Assembly (NCBI RefSeq): GCF_005144795.1
Contig: NZ_SWFJ01000001.1
Coordinates: 246,033-310,032 of the forward strand
Direction of reading: 5' to 3'
From: Streptococcus mitis
Lineage (GTDB): Bacteria; Bacillota; Bacilli; Lactobacillales; Streptococcaceae
DNA: 64,000 bases
Under the pieces are notes generated by a model. That model did not search any database. It was not told the origin of the DNA and saw only the letters and a list, made by a program, of their open reading frames with translations. Of the stretch, positions 37,358 through 47,895 are shown one piece after another. The position numbers and the translations under genes are program-made. How positions within the stretch are numbered: position 1 is the first letter of the stretch; each line of letters begins with the position of its first letter.

Positions 37358-39901
37358 ATGAAATTATTTTTTAAAACATATTGGACCTATTTTGTTTCTT
37401 TCATCATTCCCATAATCATTATGATAGGAGTATATCTATCTCAAGGTATCTACTGGAATAGCGACAACTCTCCTCTATTAGGGGATGGCTTTCATCAATA
37501 CGTTATTTTTGATGTAGCCTTACGAAATATCCTACATGGAAATGGTAGTCTGTTTTACACCTTTACAAGTGGCCTTGGATTAAATTTCTATGCCCTATCT
37601 AGTTATTACTTGGGTAGTTTCCTTTCACCTCTAGTTTACTTTTTTAATCTAACGAATATGCCAGATGCTGTCTATATGACAACTCTCTTAAAATTTGGAT
37701 TGATTGGAGTGTCAACTTACTTTAGTTTAAATAAATTATTTCAATCGATTCCTAAGTGTTTAAAACTAGCTTTATCTACTTCCTATGCTCTGATGAGTTT
37801 CTCTGTTAGTCAACTAGAGATAAAAACTTGGTTAGATGTTTTTATCTTGATTCCTTTAATTATAACTGGATTACATATACTTATAACACAAAAGAAGCGC
37901 CTACTATACTTTACAAGTCTGTCAATCTTGTTTATTCAAAACTATTATTTTGGATATATGACAGCATTGTTTCTTATTTTCTGGTATCTCTGCCAAATTT
38001 CTTGGAACTTTAAAAATCGAAAATCATCTTTTCTTGATTTTATTGTTACTTCCTTTTTAGCAGGAATGGCCAGTTTGATTATGACTCTTCCTACTCTATT
38101 TGATTTACAGACACATGGGGAAAAATTGACAGAAGTTACAAAGTTTCAAACTGAAAGTAGCTGGTATCTTGATCTCTTTGCTAAGCAATTCATCGGTTCC
38201 TTTGATACAACAAAGTATGGGGCTATCCCAATGATTTTTGTTGGACTACTTCCCTTTATTTTGACCATTTTATTTTTTACGCTGAAATCTATTAAGTTTC
38301 ACGTGAAACTTATCTATGCAATCTTCTTTGCATTTCTAATTGCAAGCTTTTATATTGAAGCTCTTGATTTATTTTGGCAAGGTATGCATACTCCAAACAT
38401 GTTTTTACATCGCTATGCTTGGATTTTCTCTACCTTGTTAATTTACACAGCAGGAGAAGTCTTAAATCGTCTGAAAGAAATTAAAGTATGGAATTTTTTA
38501 GCTTCGATTTTTCTTGTTGTAACAGGATTTTTAGCTACCATCTATCTAAAATCGCATTATTCTTTTTTAACAAATTTGAATATTCTACTTACTCTTGAAT
38601 TTTTAGTTGTCTATTCTCTTTTACTCCTTGCAGTTATCAAAAAATTTATCTCTGTAAATCTATTTGCTATTCTAATCTCTTTATTTATAATGGTTGAAAT
38701 GAGCTTAAATGCTTCATCTCAAATGGACGGAATTGCTAAGGAATGGGGATTTGCTTCTCGAAGTGCTTATAATCGAGATATCCCAGCTATGGAATCTTTC
38801 TCAACATATATTGGAAATCAATTTACTCGTACTGAAAAACTAGAAACTCAGACAGGAAACGACAGTATGAAATTCAACTACAATGGAATCTCTCAATTTT
38901 CTTCTGTTCGAAATCGTTCAGCAAGCTCTACTTTGGATAAGCTTGGGTTTAAATCCTCTGGGACCAATCTCAATCTCCGTTATGCCAATAATAGCATTTT
39001 GTCTGATAGTTTATTTGGTATCCAATACAATATCTCAGAAAATCCTATTGATAAGTATGGTTTCCAAGATGTATATCAAAAAGATAATCTTACCCTATAT
39101 GAAAATCAATTCTCTCTTCCGATTGCCTTTGCTAGTCAATCTGTTTACAATAATGTCAAGTTCAATGAACACACTTTGGATAATCAGGCCTCGTTTTTAA
39201 ATCAACTTGCTAACGTCAATTTTGATTATTTTTCTCCAATCCCTTATGACAAAACAGAAAATACTAATGATTTGATTAGTGTCACAAGTTCTTCAAATGA
39301 GGATGCAGCAATCCAGTATCAAATTGAAGTAACAGAAAACAGCCAAGTTTATCTTTCTTTCACAAACCTTCACTTTTCTAATGATAAACAAAAAAAGGTT
39401 GACATTCTTGTCAATGGGGAAAAGAAAACTTTTACAACTGATAATACATTCTCCTTTTTTAATCTAGGCTATACAAAAGAGAAAAAAACTTTCAATATTA
39501 CTGTTAGTTTCCCTGAAAATTCACAAGTATCATTTGAATCTCCTACCTTCTATCGTTTAGATACTCAAACTTTAACTGAGGCTATTCAAAAAATCAAAGA
39601 ACAACCTGTCACAGTATCGACTTCTAAAAACAAGGTTTTTGCTACATATGATGTCCAACAAGATACGTCTATTTTCTTCACCATTCCTTATGACAAAGGT
39701 TGGTCTGCCTACCAAGATGGTAAGAAAATAGAAATTAAACAAGCTCAAACTGGATTTATGAAAGTTGATGTTCCTAAGGGGAAAGGAACTATTACACTTT
39801 CCTTCATTCCCCATGGTTTTATTACTGGAGCAATTTGTTCCTTTACTTCTCTCTTACTATTTGGAATCTATAATCACAGACGAAAGTTATCTAAGGCATA
39901 A
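37358..39901 (+). CDS. YfhO-family membrane protein (GT-C-like glycosyltransferase fold)
   Basis: This 847-residue protein has about 12 membrane segments over residues 8-445, an extracellular region (about 450-810), and a final membrane segment (about 818-838). It matches the YfhO family, some members of which glycosylate lipoteichoic acid in Gram-positives. An acidic loop near residues 35-45 (SPLLGDGFHQY) is a candidate catalytic site. The target here is not shown by the sequence. It contains a parS palindrome at 38295-38310. Confidence 0.85.
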   Translation: MKLFFKTYWTYFVSFIIPIIIMIGVYLSQGIYWNSDNSPLLGDGFHQYVIFDVALRNILHGNGSLFYTFTSGLGLNFYALSSYYLGSFLSPLVYFFNLTNMPDAVYMTTLLKFGLIGVSTYFSLNKLFQSIPKCLKLALSTSYALMSFSVSQLEIKTWLDVFILIPLIITGLHILITQKKRLLYFTSLSILFIQNYYFGYMTALFLIFWYLCQISWNFKNRKSSFLDFIVTSFLAGMASLIMTLPTLFDLQTHGEKLTEVTKFQTESSWYLDLFAKQFIGSFDTTKYGAIPMIFVGLLPFILTILFFTLKSIKFHVKLIYAIFFAFLIASFYIEALDLFWQGMHTPNMFLHRYAWIFSTLLIYTAGEVLNRLKEIKVWNFLASIFLVVTGFLATIYLKSHYSFLTNLNILLTLEFLVVYSLLLLAVIKKFISVNLFAILISLFIMVEMSLNASSQMDGIAKEWGFASRSAYNRDIPAMESFSTYIGNQFTRTEKLETQTGNDSMKFNYNGISQFSSVRNRSASSTLDKLGFKSSGTNLNLRYANNSILSDSLFGIQYNISENPIDKYGFQDVYQKDNLTLYENQFSLPIAFASQSVYNNVKFNEHTLDNQASFLNQLANVNFDYFSPIPYDKTENTNDLISVTSSSNEDAAIQYQIEVTENSQVYLSFTNLHFSNDKQKKVDILVNGEKKTFTTDNTFSFFNLGYTKEKKTFNITVSFPENSQVSFESPTFYRLDTQTLTEAIQKIKEQPVTVSTSKNKVFATYDVQQDTSIFFTIPYDKGWSAYQDGKKIEIKQAQTGFMKVDVPKGKGTITLSFIPHGFITGAICSFTSLLLFGIYNHRRKLSKA
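38295..38310. promoter_or_regulatory. parS site inside the YfhO-like gene
   Basis: AGTTTCACGTGAAACT is a perfect 16-bp palindrome matching the parS core, about 10.5 kb left of dnaA. Confidence 0.92.
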
Positions 39902-39930
39902 AAAATCGACCAATTAATCGGTCGATTTTT
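39901..39930. terminator. Bidirectional terminator between the YfhO-like and YhgE-like genes
   Basis: A perfect ATCGACC / GGTCGAT stem lies between an A run and a T run. It touches the stop codons of both convergent genes. Confidence 0.9.
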
Positions 39931-42579
39931 TTAATCTTCTTCCATTTTCTTAGGTTGATAGGCTAGCATACCTAAACCAGTAAATAGGGCTAATATTACA
40001 ACAAGGAAAATGACTTGATGATGAATATTTCCTATCATAGAGATTGTTTGTCGTAATCCCGAAACTGAATAACTCATTGGTAACCAAGGATTAATGGCTC
40101 TAAAGAAATCATTTGTCAAAGCAAGTGGGTAAGTACCTGCACTTGATGCTAACTGTAATAAAAGCAAAATAAGAGAAAAGAAAGCTCCTATACGGCTATT
40201 CCATGTTGTTAAAGCGGTCACCATGGACATAAATACTAAACTTGTTAGGATAATGAGAATAAGTGTTCTCATCTCATGATTTGCAGTTAAACCAATAAGA
40301 TGAACTCCTCCATATACCAAAACTCCTGCTAAAACAGCTATAATACCATTTATTTCAGCTCGAGATTTCAACCAAGCCCAACGGCTCTCCGGATGACATT
40401 CTGAAGGTAGCTTCGCAAAGATCATATTCGTTGATATTGCTGCAACAAAGAGAGCAACTGATATCATATAAGGAGCCATTGCAATTCCATTTACAGGAAC
40501 TTGGTCATTGTCAGTTTTGGAGAGACTGAGAGGATTTGACAAAATCTCTGCATTTTTAGATTCTGTTGATGCTAACTTGAGTTGATCACTAGCATTACCT
40601 AATCCTTGTCCCAAAGAAGCAACTCCTGACTGTAAATCTTCCAATCCAGAAGTTAACTTTGTTCCACCTTCTGCTAGTTTCCCAGCTCCATCTGCCAATT
40701 TATTAGCTCCATTCTCTAATTGAGAAGCACCTGAAAGTAACTGACTGGATTTATCGGCTAATTGGCCCGATCCTAACTGCAATTTATCAACTCCTGCCAT
40801 TAATTCTTGACTCTTTTGATTCAATTGATTGGATCCAGTTGATAATTTTTCAATACCAGATACTAATTCTGGAGTTTTTTCAACTAATTGACCAACTCCT
40901 GCTGTCAAGCTAGAAGATTTTTGTGTCAAGGTAGTTGACCCTGAAACTAGTTGATCCAAACTACCTGTCAAGGTGGCATTTTTTTCACTTAGTTGACTTG
41001 CACCTTGAGAAACTTTATCAACACCTGCAGTATATGCGTTTACACCTGATGCAATCGAATGACTAGCAGGAACTAATTTACTCGTCAATGTTCCCTGTAT
41101 CTCTGTTAATCCACTTGACAATCCTGTCAAAGAAGTAGAAGCAATAGGTAATACTTGATTAGCTTGATTTTTTAATGTCGAAAGATTTGAAGATTGATTT
41201 TGTAAGTTTTCCAAACTTCCCTGTAAACCTTGTACTAAAGCTATAATTGACTGAGCCGATTGAATACTATCAGTCGAATTTTGAGATACAGAAGCGCTTA
41301 TCTCAGCTTGTTGCTCACTTGTCAATGATTGATAAGCTGCTGTCGATTGAATATTAGCTAATGTAGTCGCTTTATCAGACTGAGCACTTGCTAACATTTG
41401 ATTAGAAAGAGATACTATACTTGATAAAACAGAATCTAATTGTTTTGTATCTCCAACATCAATATTTTGAATAGATTGATTTAACTGATTCAAACCAGAA
41501 GATAATTGATTAATTTGATCTTTTTGCTCAGACTCAGACGAAGCATCTAACTTACTAGAAAGTTGTTGAATTCCTTCACTTAATTGCTCCACACCCATTC
41601 GAAGTGTAGCTGATTGATTAGATAACTGATTAGCACCTGTTGCAAGATTTCCCACTCCATTTGTATAGGCACTAACACCAGATGAAAATTGATTAAGACC
41701 AGCATTGAGCTGAGAAACACTGCCAGTATAGGACTCTACACCAGTATATAGTTGATTGATTCCCCTTACTAATTCAGGACTTTTAGAAGATAATTGACCT
41801 AATCCGCTATCTAATTGACTCACTGCACCAGTATATGTAACTAAACCACTATTAAAATTCCCTAAGCCAAGATGAAGTTGTTCAAGACCAAAGACATAAG
41901 AGGATAATCCTTTAGTAAACTGCTCCGTTCCATTTAAAAATGTTAAACTTGAATCTGCTAAAGAGTGTAGGTTAGTAGCTAATGTTTGACTTCCTGCCAC
42001 TAACTGATTCGCTCCATCAGTTAGTTTTTCACTTCCAGAAGCTGCTTGACTCATACCATCCTTTAAAGCGACCATTTTGTTGAATAAAGCTTTAGTATAG
42101 GTCTCGGTTACATTGGTAGAAACACTCTGCTTTAATTGTGTCATTGCAGAATCACTCATCTTGCTGGCAATAAAACTATGACCACTTGAAGTCTGATAAT
42201 CGATTTGCATTTGCTCTGGGTGATCCATCAAAATAGAAGCTGCTTTTTCAGACAAGTCACTTGGCAAAGTGATTACCATATAATAATCACCGTCTTCTAG
42301 ACCCTTCTTACCTTCTTCTTCATCTACAAAATGAAAATCCAATGATTTATTTTGCTCTAAATTAGACACCATGTCTTTTCCTATAGACATGCTATTACCA
42401 TTATAGGAAGCCTCTTTATCATTATTGACAACTGCCACAGGTAAGTCAGACAATTGACCATATGGATCCCACATTGATGACAAAAATATGATATTGTACA
42501 TAGCGGGAATAAGAGAAATTCCTATCATGACAATAATAAAGGTTGGTTTTTTAAAAATTGCTTTCCATTCTTTAAACAT
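39931..42579 (-). CDS. YhgE/Pip-family membrane protein
   Basis: This 882-residue protein has one N-terminal membrane segment (about 12-32), an extracellular region (about 35-690), and about five C-terminal membrane segments (about 700-875). The extracellular part contains a long run of Leu/Gly heptad-like repeats of the form QLxxGxxxLxxGxxxLxxK (about 185-670). YhgE/Pip proteins were found as phage infection proteins and resemble ABC-2 or ESX accessory membrane proteins. Function here is unknown. It is divergent from a TetR gene with shared operator-like sequences. Confidence 0.88.
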   Translation of the reverse strand: MFKEWKAIFKKPTFIIVMIGISLIPAMYNIIFLSSMWDPYGQLSDLPVAVVNNDKEASYNGNSMSIGKDMVSNLEQNKSLDFHFVDEEEGKKGLEDGDYYMVITLPSDLSEKAASILMDHPEQMQIDYQTSSGHSFIASKMSDSAMTQLKQSVSTNVTETYTKALFNKMVALKDGMSQAASGSEKLTDGANQLVAGSQTLATNLHSLADSSLTFLNGTEQFTKGLSSYVFGLEQLHLGLGNFNSGLVTYTGAVSQLDSGLGQLSSKSPELVRGINQLYTGVESYTGSVSQLNAGLNQFSSGVSAYTNGVGNLATGANQLSNQSATLRMGVEQLSEGIQQLSSKLDASSESEQKDQINQLSSGLNQLNQSIQNIDVGDTKQLDSVLSSIVSLSNQMLASAQSDKATTLANIQSTAAYQSLTSEQQAEISASVSQNSTDSIQSAQSIIALVQGLQGSLENLQNQSSNLSTLKNQANQVLPIASTSLTGLSSGLTEIQGTLTSKLVPASHSIASGVNAYTAGVDKVSQGASQLSEKNATLTGSLDQLVSGSTTLTQKSSSLTAGVGQLVEKTPELVSGIEKLSTGSNQLNQKSQELMAGVDKLQLGSGQLADKSSQLLSGASQLENGANKLADGAGKLAEGGTKLTSGLEDLQSGVASLGQGLGNASDQLKLASTESKNAEILSNPLSLSKTDNDQVPVNGIAMAPYMISVALFVAAISTNMIFAKLPSECHPESRWAWLKSRAEINGIIAVLAGVLVYGGVHLIGLTANHEMRTLILIILTSLVFMSMVTALTTWNSRIGAFFSLILLLLQLASSAGTYPLALTNDFFRAINPWLPMSYSVSGLRQTISMIGNIHHQVIFLVVILALFTGLGMLAYQPKKMEED

Positions 42580-42590
42580 AACTTCTCCTT

Positions 42591-42609
42591 TTTAAACATA
42601 TTGTCTAAA
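42591..42609. promoter_or_regulatory. Operator copy 1 near the YhgE start
   Basis: TTTAAACATATTGTCTAAA is an imperfect palindrome 12 bp upstream of the YhgE-like ATG and downstream of its -10. It matches operator copy 2 at 16 of 19 positions. Confidence 0.7.
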
Positions 42610-42624
42610 ATTTTGATATAATAG

Positions 42625-42652
42625 ATTATACATTAAAAAATCTAAATTACAA
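42625..42652 (-). promoter_or_regulatory. Promoter of the YhgE-like gene
   Basis: On the minus strand TTGTAA and TATAAT are separated by 16 bp. Confidence 0.6.
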
Positions 42653-42668
42653 GATAAAAAATCTATTT

Positions 42669-42685
42669 TTAGACATATAGTCTAA
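42669..42685. promoter_or_regulatory. Operator copy 2 upstream of the TetR gene
   Basis: TTAGACATATAGTCTAA is a palindrome with 6-bp arms, 20 bp before the TetR ATG. It shares the ACATAT(A/T)GTCTAA core with copy 1. Confidence 0.7.
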
Positions 42686-42705
42686 TTTGTTTATAAGGAG
42701 GAAAT

Positions 42706-43248
42706 ATGAAAGAAAGTAATAAACGCTTAAAAACAAAGCGAACTATTGAAAATGCTATGGTACAGTTACTGATGGAACAACCATTTGATCAAATTTCTAC
42801 TGTCAAGTTAGCAGAAAAAGCTGGAATTAGTCGTTCCAGCTTCTATACTCACTATAAGGATAAGTATGATATGATTGAGCACTATCAAAGCAAGCTATTT
42901 CATACATTTGAATATATTTTTCAAAAACATGCTCATCACAAAAGAGACGCTATTTTAGAAGTATTTGAATATCTAGAATCAGAACCACTTCTGGCTGCTC
43001 TTCTTTCTGAAAATGGGACCAAAGAAATCCAAAATTTCTTACGAAATAAACTTCATATCATGCTCAGTACAGATTTACAAAAACGATTTATGCAACTGAA
43101 TCTCAATACCACTGAATTAGAATACAGTAGCATCTATCTAACTCACGCACTTTTTGGTGTCTGCCAAACTTGGATTGCACATGGAAAAAAAGAAAGTCCT
43201 CAAGAAATAACAGACTTCCTTATGAAGATGCTTGGTGATACAAATTGA
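42706..43248 (+). CDS. TetR/AcrR family transcriptional regulator
   Basis: This 180-residue regulator has an N-terminal TetR DNA-binding domain (RTIENAMVQLLMEQPFDQISTVKLAEKAGISRSSFYTHYKDKYDMI) with the FYTHYKDK recognition region. The effector domain is short and resembles the DhaS-like TetR_C group. It is divergent from the YhgE-like gene, and two matching operator-like palindromes lie between them. Autoregulation and control of the neighbour are inferred. AAGGAGG ribosome binding site. Confidence 0.92.
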   Translation: MKESNKRLKTKRTIENAMVQLLMEQPFDQISTVKLAEKAGISRSSFYTHYKDKYDMIEHYQSKLFHTFEYIFQKHAHHKRDAILEVFEYLESEPLLAALLSENGTKEIQNFLRNKLHIMLSTDLQKRFMQLNLNTTELEYSSIYLTHALFGVCQTWIAHGKKESPQEITDFLMKMLGDTN

Positions 43249-43258
43249 TACAAAAAGA

Positions 43259-43281
43259 GGAACACAGTTGTGTTCCCTTTT
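43259..43281 (+). terminator. Terminator of the TetR gene
   Basis: A perfect GGAACACA / TGTGTTCC stem is followed by CTTTTATC. Confidence 0.8.
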
Positions 43282-43288
43282 ATCTATA

Positions 43289-43362
43289 CTCCGCCAGTAG
43301 GACTCGAACCTACGACATCATGATTAACAGTCATGCGCTACTACCAACTGAGCTATGGCGGA
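43289..43362 (-). tRNA. tRNA-Asn (GTT)
   Basis: This 74-nt cloverleaf on the minus strand pairs TCCGCCA with TGGCGGA. The anticodon loop is CTGTTAA with anticodon GTT, and the T loop is TTCGAGT. CCA is not encoded. Confidence 0.95.
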
Positions 43363-43367
43363 TAAAA

Positions 43368-43439
43368 TAGTCCGTACGGGATTCGAACCCGTGTTACCGC
43401 CGTGAAAAGGCGGTGTCTTAACCCCTTGACCAACGGACC
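43368..43439 (-). tRNA. tRNA-Glu (TTC)
   Basis: This 72-nt cloverleaf on the minus strand has anticodon TTC and T loop TTCGAAT. It is identical base for base to the plus-strand tRNA-Glu at 63688-63759. CCA is not encoded. Confidence 0.95.
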
Positions 43440-43490
43440 TTCTATCTGTAGCAGATATAACCATTATATCAATTTCTTACTAATTGTCAA

Positions 43491-44243
43491 TCACTTTTGA
43501 GATTTTTTCTCTAAAATATCTTTCAATTTTCTAATTTTTAACCTTGAAATAGGACAGCGATGATCTTCATAGAAAACAACTTCTAGATTTTTTCGGTCAA
43601 TTTCTCTAATATTGCCTATATTTACCAAAAATGACTTATGAGGAGAATAAAATCGCTGAGTATGTTTGTCCTTTTCCTGAATATCTGTCATGGTACCATA
43701 AAATTCTTTTGCAAAATTCTTACCAATAATGCGCAATTTATGAGAAACTCCTGTCGTTTCAATATACAGAATGTCATGGTAAGGAATTTTTAAATCATTT
43801 CCCTTGTAATTGTAGTCAAAATAATCTACCACATCTTCATTTTCAAGTAACATACTCTTCGTGTAGAAGATATTTTGCTCAATTCTCTTCTTAAATAACT
43901 CATCATTGATATCCTTATCAACAAAATCTAGGGCTGATACCTGGTATTTATATGTTAGAGTCGCAAACTCTGATCGACTGGTGATAAAGACGATAATAGC
44001 GTAAGGATTGTGATGACGAATAAACTGTGCAACTTCAAACCCTTTTTTCTCAATTCCATGAATATCAATATCTAGGAAGTAAAGCTGGTTTACTTCGTCG
44101 TTTTCGATATATTCCTTAAACTCACGGACTTTTCCTGTTGTCTTGTATGATATTGGAATATTCGATTCTTTCGAAATTTCATCCAATATTCTCTCTAGTC
44201 TCACTTGATGTTCAATAACATCTTCTAAAATTAAAACTTTCAT
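43491..44243 (-). CDS. comE: Competence response regulator ComE
   Basis: This 250-residue regulator has a receiver domain with phospho-acceptor Asp58 (LYFLDIDIHG) and a C-terminal LytTR DNA-binding domain (IPYHDILYIETTGVSHKL, then RFYSPHKSFLVNIGNI). Phosphorylated by ComD, it activates comCDE and comX through direct repeats; both are visible in this window. It overlaps comD by 4 bp. Confidence 0.98.
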   Translation of the reverse strand: MKVLILEDVIEHQVRLERILDEISKESNIPISYKTTGKVREFKEYIENDEVNQLYFLDIDIHGIEKKGFEVAQFIRHHNPYAIIVFITSRSEFATLTYKYQVSALDFVDKDINDELFKKRIEQNIFYTKSMLLENEDVVDYFDYNYKGNDLKIPYHDILYIETTGVSHKLRIIGKNFAKEFYGTMTDIQEKDKHTQRFYSPHKSFLVNIGNIREIDRKNLEVVFYEDHRCPISRLKIRKLKDILEKKSQK

Positions 44244-45565
44244 TCAAATTCCCTCTTAAATCTAATGATTTGTCTAAATGTACTGCCTTCCATCTCTGTT
44301 TCTAAAATAATATTATTGTACTTATCTAATAATTCTTTCACATTATTTAAACCTACTCCACGATTTCTTCCCTTAGTGGAGAATCCTAAGGCAAATAGAT
44401 CTCCTGAAGGAGTCATCGTCATTTTACATGAATTCTGAATCACAATAACTGTTTCAGTTTCCATCTTAATAACTGCTACTTCCATTTGCTTTTTATAGCT
44501 ATCAGCCGATCCTTCGACAGCATTGTTCAATAAAACGCTCATGATACGAACCAAATCCAATAGTTCAATTGGGAGCTTAATAATAGTATCTTTTACTTCC
44601 AATGTAAACTCTACACCATTATTTCGAGCATAGACAATTGACTGAGCAATCAAACTTCGTAAAGCTGAATCTTCTATGTTGTTCAAATCAAAGTAAGTGT
44701 ACTTATCTGAACGCAGTTTATGATTAGCTTTAACCAAAACTTCATTGTAAACTCTGTCAATTTCCTGTAAATCACCACTGTCAATTGCCATCTGCATGCT
44801 GACAAGCATTCCAGCATAGTCATGTCGAAAACCACGAATTTCATTATACAGTCCGACAATTTCATCTGTGTAATTTTGTAAATGTTTCTGTTCAAATTTC
44901 TTCTGCTTCAAAGCAATCTCTTTCTCCTTTTGTTCTTTATAAGAATTCATTGCAAATAATGTCAAAAATAGAAATATAAAGACGATAGATGACAAAATAC
45001 TTCCAAAACTATTCAAATGTTTAATCGTACTTACCATATCTGAAACAAAAGATACAATATGTAGCAGTAGTAAGGCAAAAAATACTTTTTTCAAGAAAGG
45101 ATAGAGATAGTCCTTATCAAAATAGGTTAGTTCCAAATGGAAATAACGAATAATTGTTACAATAACGACATAAGTCAATACCGTTACAACTAAAAAGAAT
45201 GGGTCATGATATTGTAAAACAAAATTATCTCCTGTTATAGAGGAGAAAGTTACAGACAGAAAGGTATGAGTGCTCTCATATAAAAGAGATAATAGTAAAC
45301 TTAGGAATAGTCCTCTATCCCTCTCATACTGTTTAATCCATCTAAAATAGGAATATAATACCACAGGAAATAAAAATTTTAGAATCCCTAATTCATCTAA
45401 ATGTAGAAGATAAAAGGGAAGGCTAAGTACTATTTCTACTAGTAATGTATAAACACCAAAAACGTATAGTTCCTTTGCTTTTATTTGACCTTTGCAAATT
45501 AAACTGTAACTATGACTAATAATTAAAAAATAAACAATAACTATACCAAATCCAAATAAATTCAT
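44240..45565 (-). CDS. comD: Competence histidine kinase ComD
   Basis: This 441-residue kinase of the HPK10 class has six to seven N-terminal membrane segments (1-205) that form the pheromone receptor. The phospho-acceptor is His248 in RGFRHDYAGM. The ATPase has the N box VLLNNAVEGS and the G box KGRNRGVGLNNVKELL. Its receptor part should be matched to the pheromone encoded 20 bp upstream. Confidence 0.98.
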   Translation of the reverse strand: MNLFGFGIVIVYFLIISHSYSLICKGQIKAKELYVFGVYTLLVEIVLSLPFYLLHLDELGILKFLFPVVLYSYFRWIKQYERDRGLFLSLLLSLLYESTHTFLSVTFSSITGDNFVLQYHDPFFLVVTVLTYVVIVTIIRYFHLELTYFDKDYLYPFLKKVFFALLLLHIVSFVSDMVSTIKHLNSFGSILSSIVFIFLFLTLFAMNSYKEQKEKEIALKQKKFEQKHLQNYTDEIVGLYNEIRGFRHDYAGMLVSMQMAIDSGDLQEIDRVYNEVLVKANHKLRSDKYTYFDLNNIEDSALRSLIAQSIVYARNNGVEFTLEVKDTIIKLPIELLDLVRIMSVLLNNAVEGSADSYKKQMEVAVIKMETETVIVIQNSCKMTMTPSGDLFALGFSTKGRNRGVGLNNVKELLDKYNNIILETEMEGSTFRQIIRFKREFE

Positions 45566-45585
45566 TACCCTTTCCCCTTATTTCA

Positions 45586-45711
45586 TTACTTTTTTCGTGG
45601 GAAAATAAAATCAAGGAAGATTTTTGATAGCCTACTTTCCCCACCTTTAATCTTTTGCAAGTCTTTTTCCTTCAAGGTTACAAACTGTTCCAATTTAACT
45701 GTGTTTTTCAT
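45586..45711 (-). CDS. comC: Competence-stimulating peptide precursor ComC
   Basis: This 41-residue precursor is [20 protein letters not shown] then IKGG and the mature peptide [17 protein letters not shown]. The 24-residue double-glycine leader is of the ComAB-processed type. The 17-residue mature peptide has the usual acidic first residue, Arg at position 3 and a basic end. It differs from pneumococcal CSP-1 and CSP-2 as I remember them, so it would be a separate pherotype. AGGAG lies 8 nt before the ATG, and the ComE-box promoter is upstream. Confidence 0.97.
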   Translation of the reverse strand: MKNTVKLEQFVTLKEKDLQKIKGGESRLSKIFLDFIFPRKK

Positions 45712-45737
45712 AATAAAATCTCCTAAAATGTTTTTTC

Positions 45738-45755
45738 TTGTAAGCTAACTTACAA
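45738..45755 (-). promoter_or_regulatory. Perfect hairpin in the comC 5' leader
   Basis: TTGTAAG and CTTACAA arms (7 bp) flank a 4-nt loop between the comC -10 and its ribosome binding site. No T run follows on the minus strand, so it is not an intrinsic terminator. Confidence 0.7.
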
Positions 45756-45760
45756 AAACC

Positions 45761-45827
45761 ATTATACAAAATGGAATTTCATTTTAGATAAAATTCTCTC
45801 AACTGTCATTTTTTTCTCCCCAAGTGT
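45761..45827 (-). promoter_or_regulatory. comCDE promoter with ComE direct repeats
   Basis: On the minus strand ACACTTGGG (45819-45827) and ACAGTTGAG (45798-45806) start 21 bp apart, the known ComE spacing. TATAAT lies at 45761-45766, 50 bp upstream of comC. Confidence 0.93.
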
Positions 45828-45875
45828 ACTTTTTTAAGAAAAAAGCCGGGAAAATTCCCAGCTTTGCTACTATAT

Positions 45876-45949
45876 TGATCCCAGCAGGATTCGAACCTGC
45901 GACCGTTCGCTTAGAAGGCGAATGCTCTATCCAGCTGAGCTATGAGACC
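45876..45949 (-). tRNA. tRNA-Arg (TCT)
   Basis: This 74-nt cloverleaf on the minus strand has acceptor stem GGTCTCA / TGGGATC (with G-T pairs), anticodon loop CTTCTAA and T loop TTCGAAT. It lies upstream of comC, the usual place in this group. Confidence 0.94.
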
Positions 45950-45992
45950 TAACACAATCATTCTACCAAAAATTCAATTAAAAGTCAATTTT

Positions 45993-46472
45993 CTATTTAT
46001 GATAGGGTGATCCCTGCTGAATCGTAAAAGCGCGATAGATTTGTTCAACAAGGACTAGTCTCATTAACTGATGGGGCAAGGTTAAGCGACCAAAACTAAC
46101 AGAAAGATTGGCTCTCTTTTTTACATCCTGTGCTAACCCCAGACTCCCTCCAATAATAAAGGTAAGAGTAGAAAATCCTTTTATAGAAGCTTCTTCTAAC
46201 TGCTTACTAAATTCTTCTGAGGAGAAAGTTTTCCCTTCAATAGCTAACGCAATAACAAAATCACGGTCACCAACTTTTGATAAAATTCTCTGACCTTCTA
46301 TTTCTAAAATCTTTTGATTTTCTGACTTACTGGCCTTATCTGGTGTTTTTTCATCTGCTAGCTCAATCATTTCAAGCCTAGCAAATCGAGAAATTCGTTT
46401 TGAATACTCTGCAATACCATCTTTTAAATACTTTTCTTTTAATTTCCCAACTGTTACAACTTTAATTTTCAT
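45993..46472 (-). CDS. rlmH: 23S rRNA (pseudouridine1915-N3)-methyltransferase RlmH
   Basis: This 159-residue SPOUT methyltransferase carries [17 protein letters not shown] and the C-terminal [28 protein letters not shown] signature. It methylates the pseudouridine at position 1915 of 23S rRNA. It is divergent from htrA. Confidence 0.97.
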   Translation of the reverse strand: MKIKVVTVGKLKEKYLKDGIAEYSKRISRFARLEMIELADEKTPDKASKSENQKILEIEGQRILSKVGDRDFVIALAIEGKTFSSEEFSKQLEEASIKGFSTLTFIIGGSLGLAQDVKKRANLSVSFGRLTLPHQLMRLVLVEQIYRAFTIQQGSPYHK

Positions 46473-46508
46473 GACTCTATTCTAACATATTCTCTATTTT
46501 TTCACATC

Positions 46509-46572
46509 TTATTCACAAAATAAAAGGTTAATTTTCACCTAGAAAACTACAGATTTTTGAAAGTTATCCACA
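46509..46572. promoter_or_regulatory. DnaA boxes upstream of htrA
   Basis: A perfect TTATCCACA is at 46564-46572 and a one-mismatch TTATTCACA at 46509-46517, about 2.3 kb left of dnaA and just upstream of the CiaR box. Confidence 0.7.
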
Positions 46573-46592
46573 ATCTGTGAAAAACTTTTATG

Positions 46593-47838
<1,246 letters not shown>

Positions 47839-47895
47839 TTGACATCTATGTAAAGAAAGCTTTACATAAGAGAAAAGATGTGTTAGTGTAGAATC

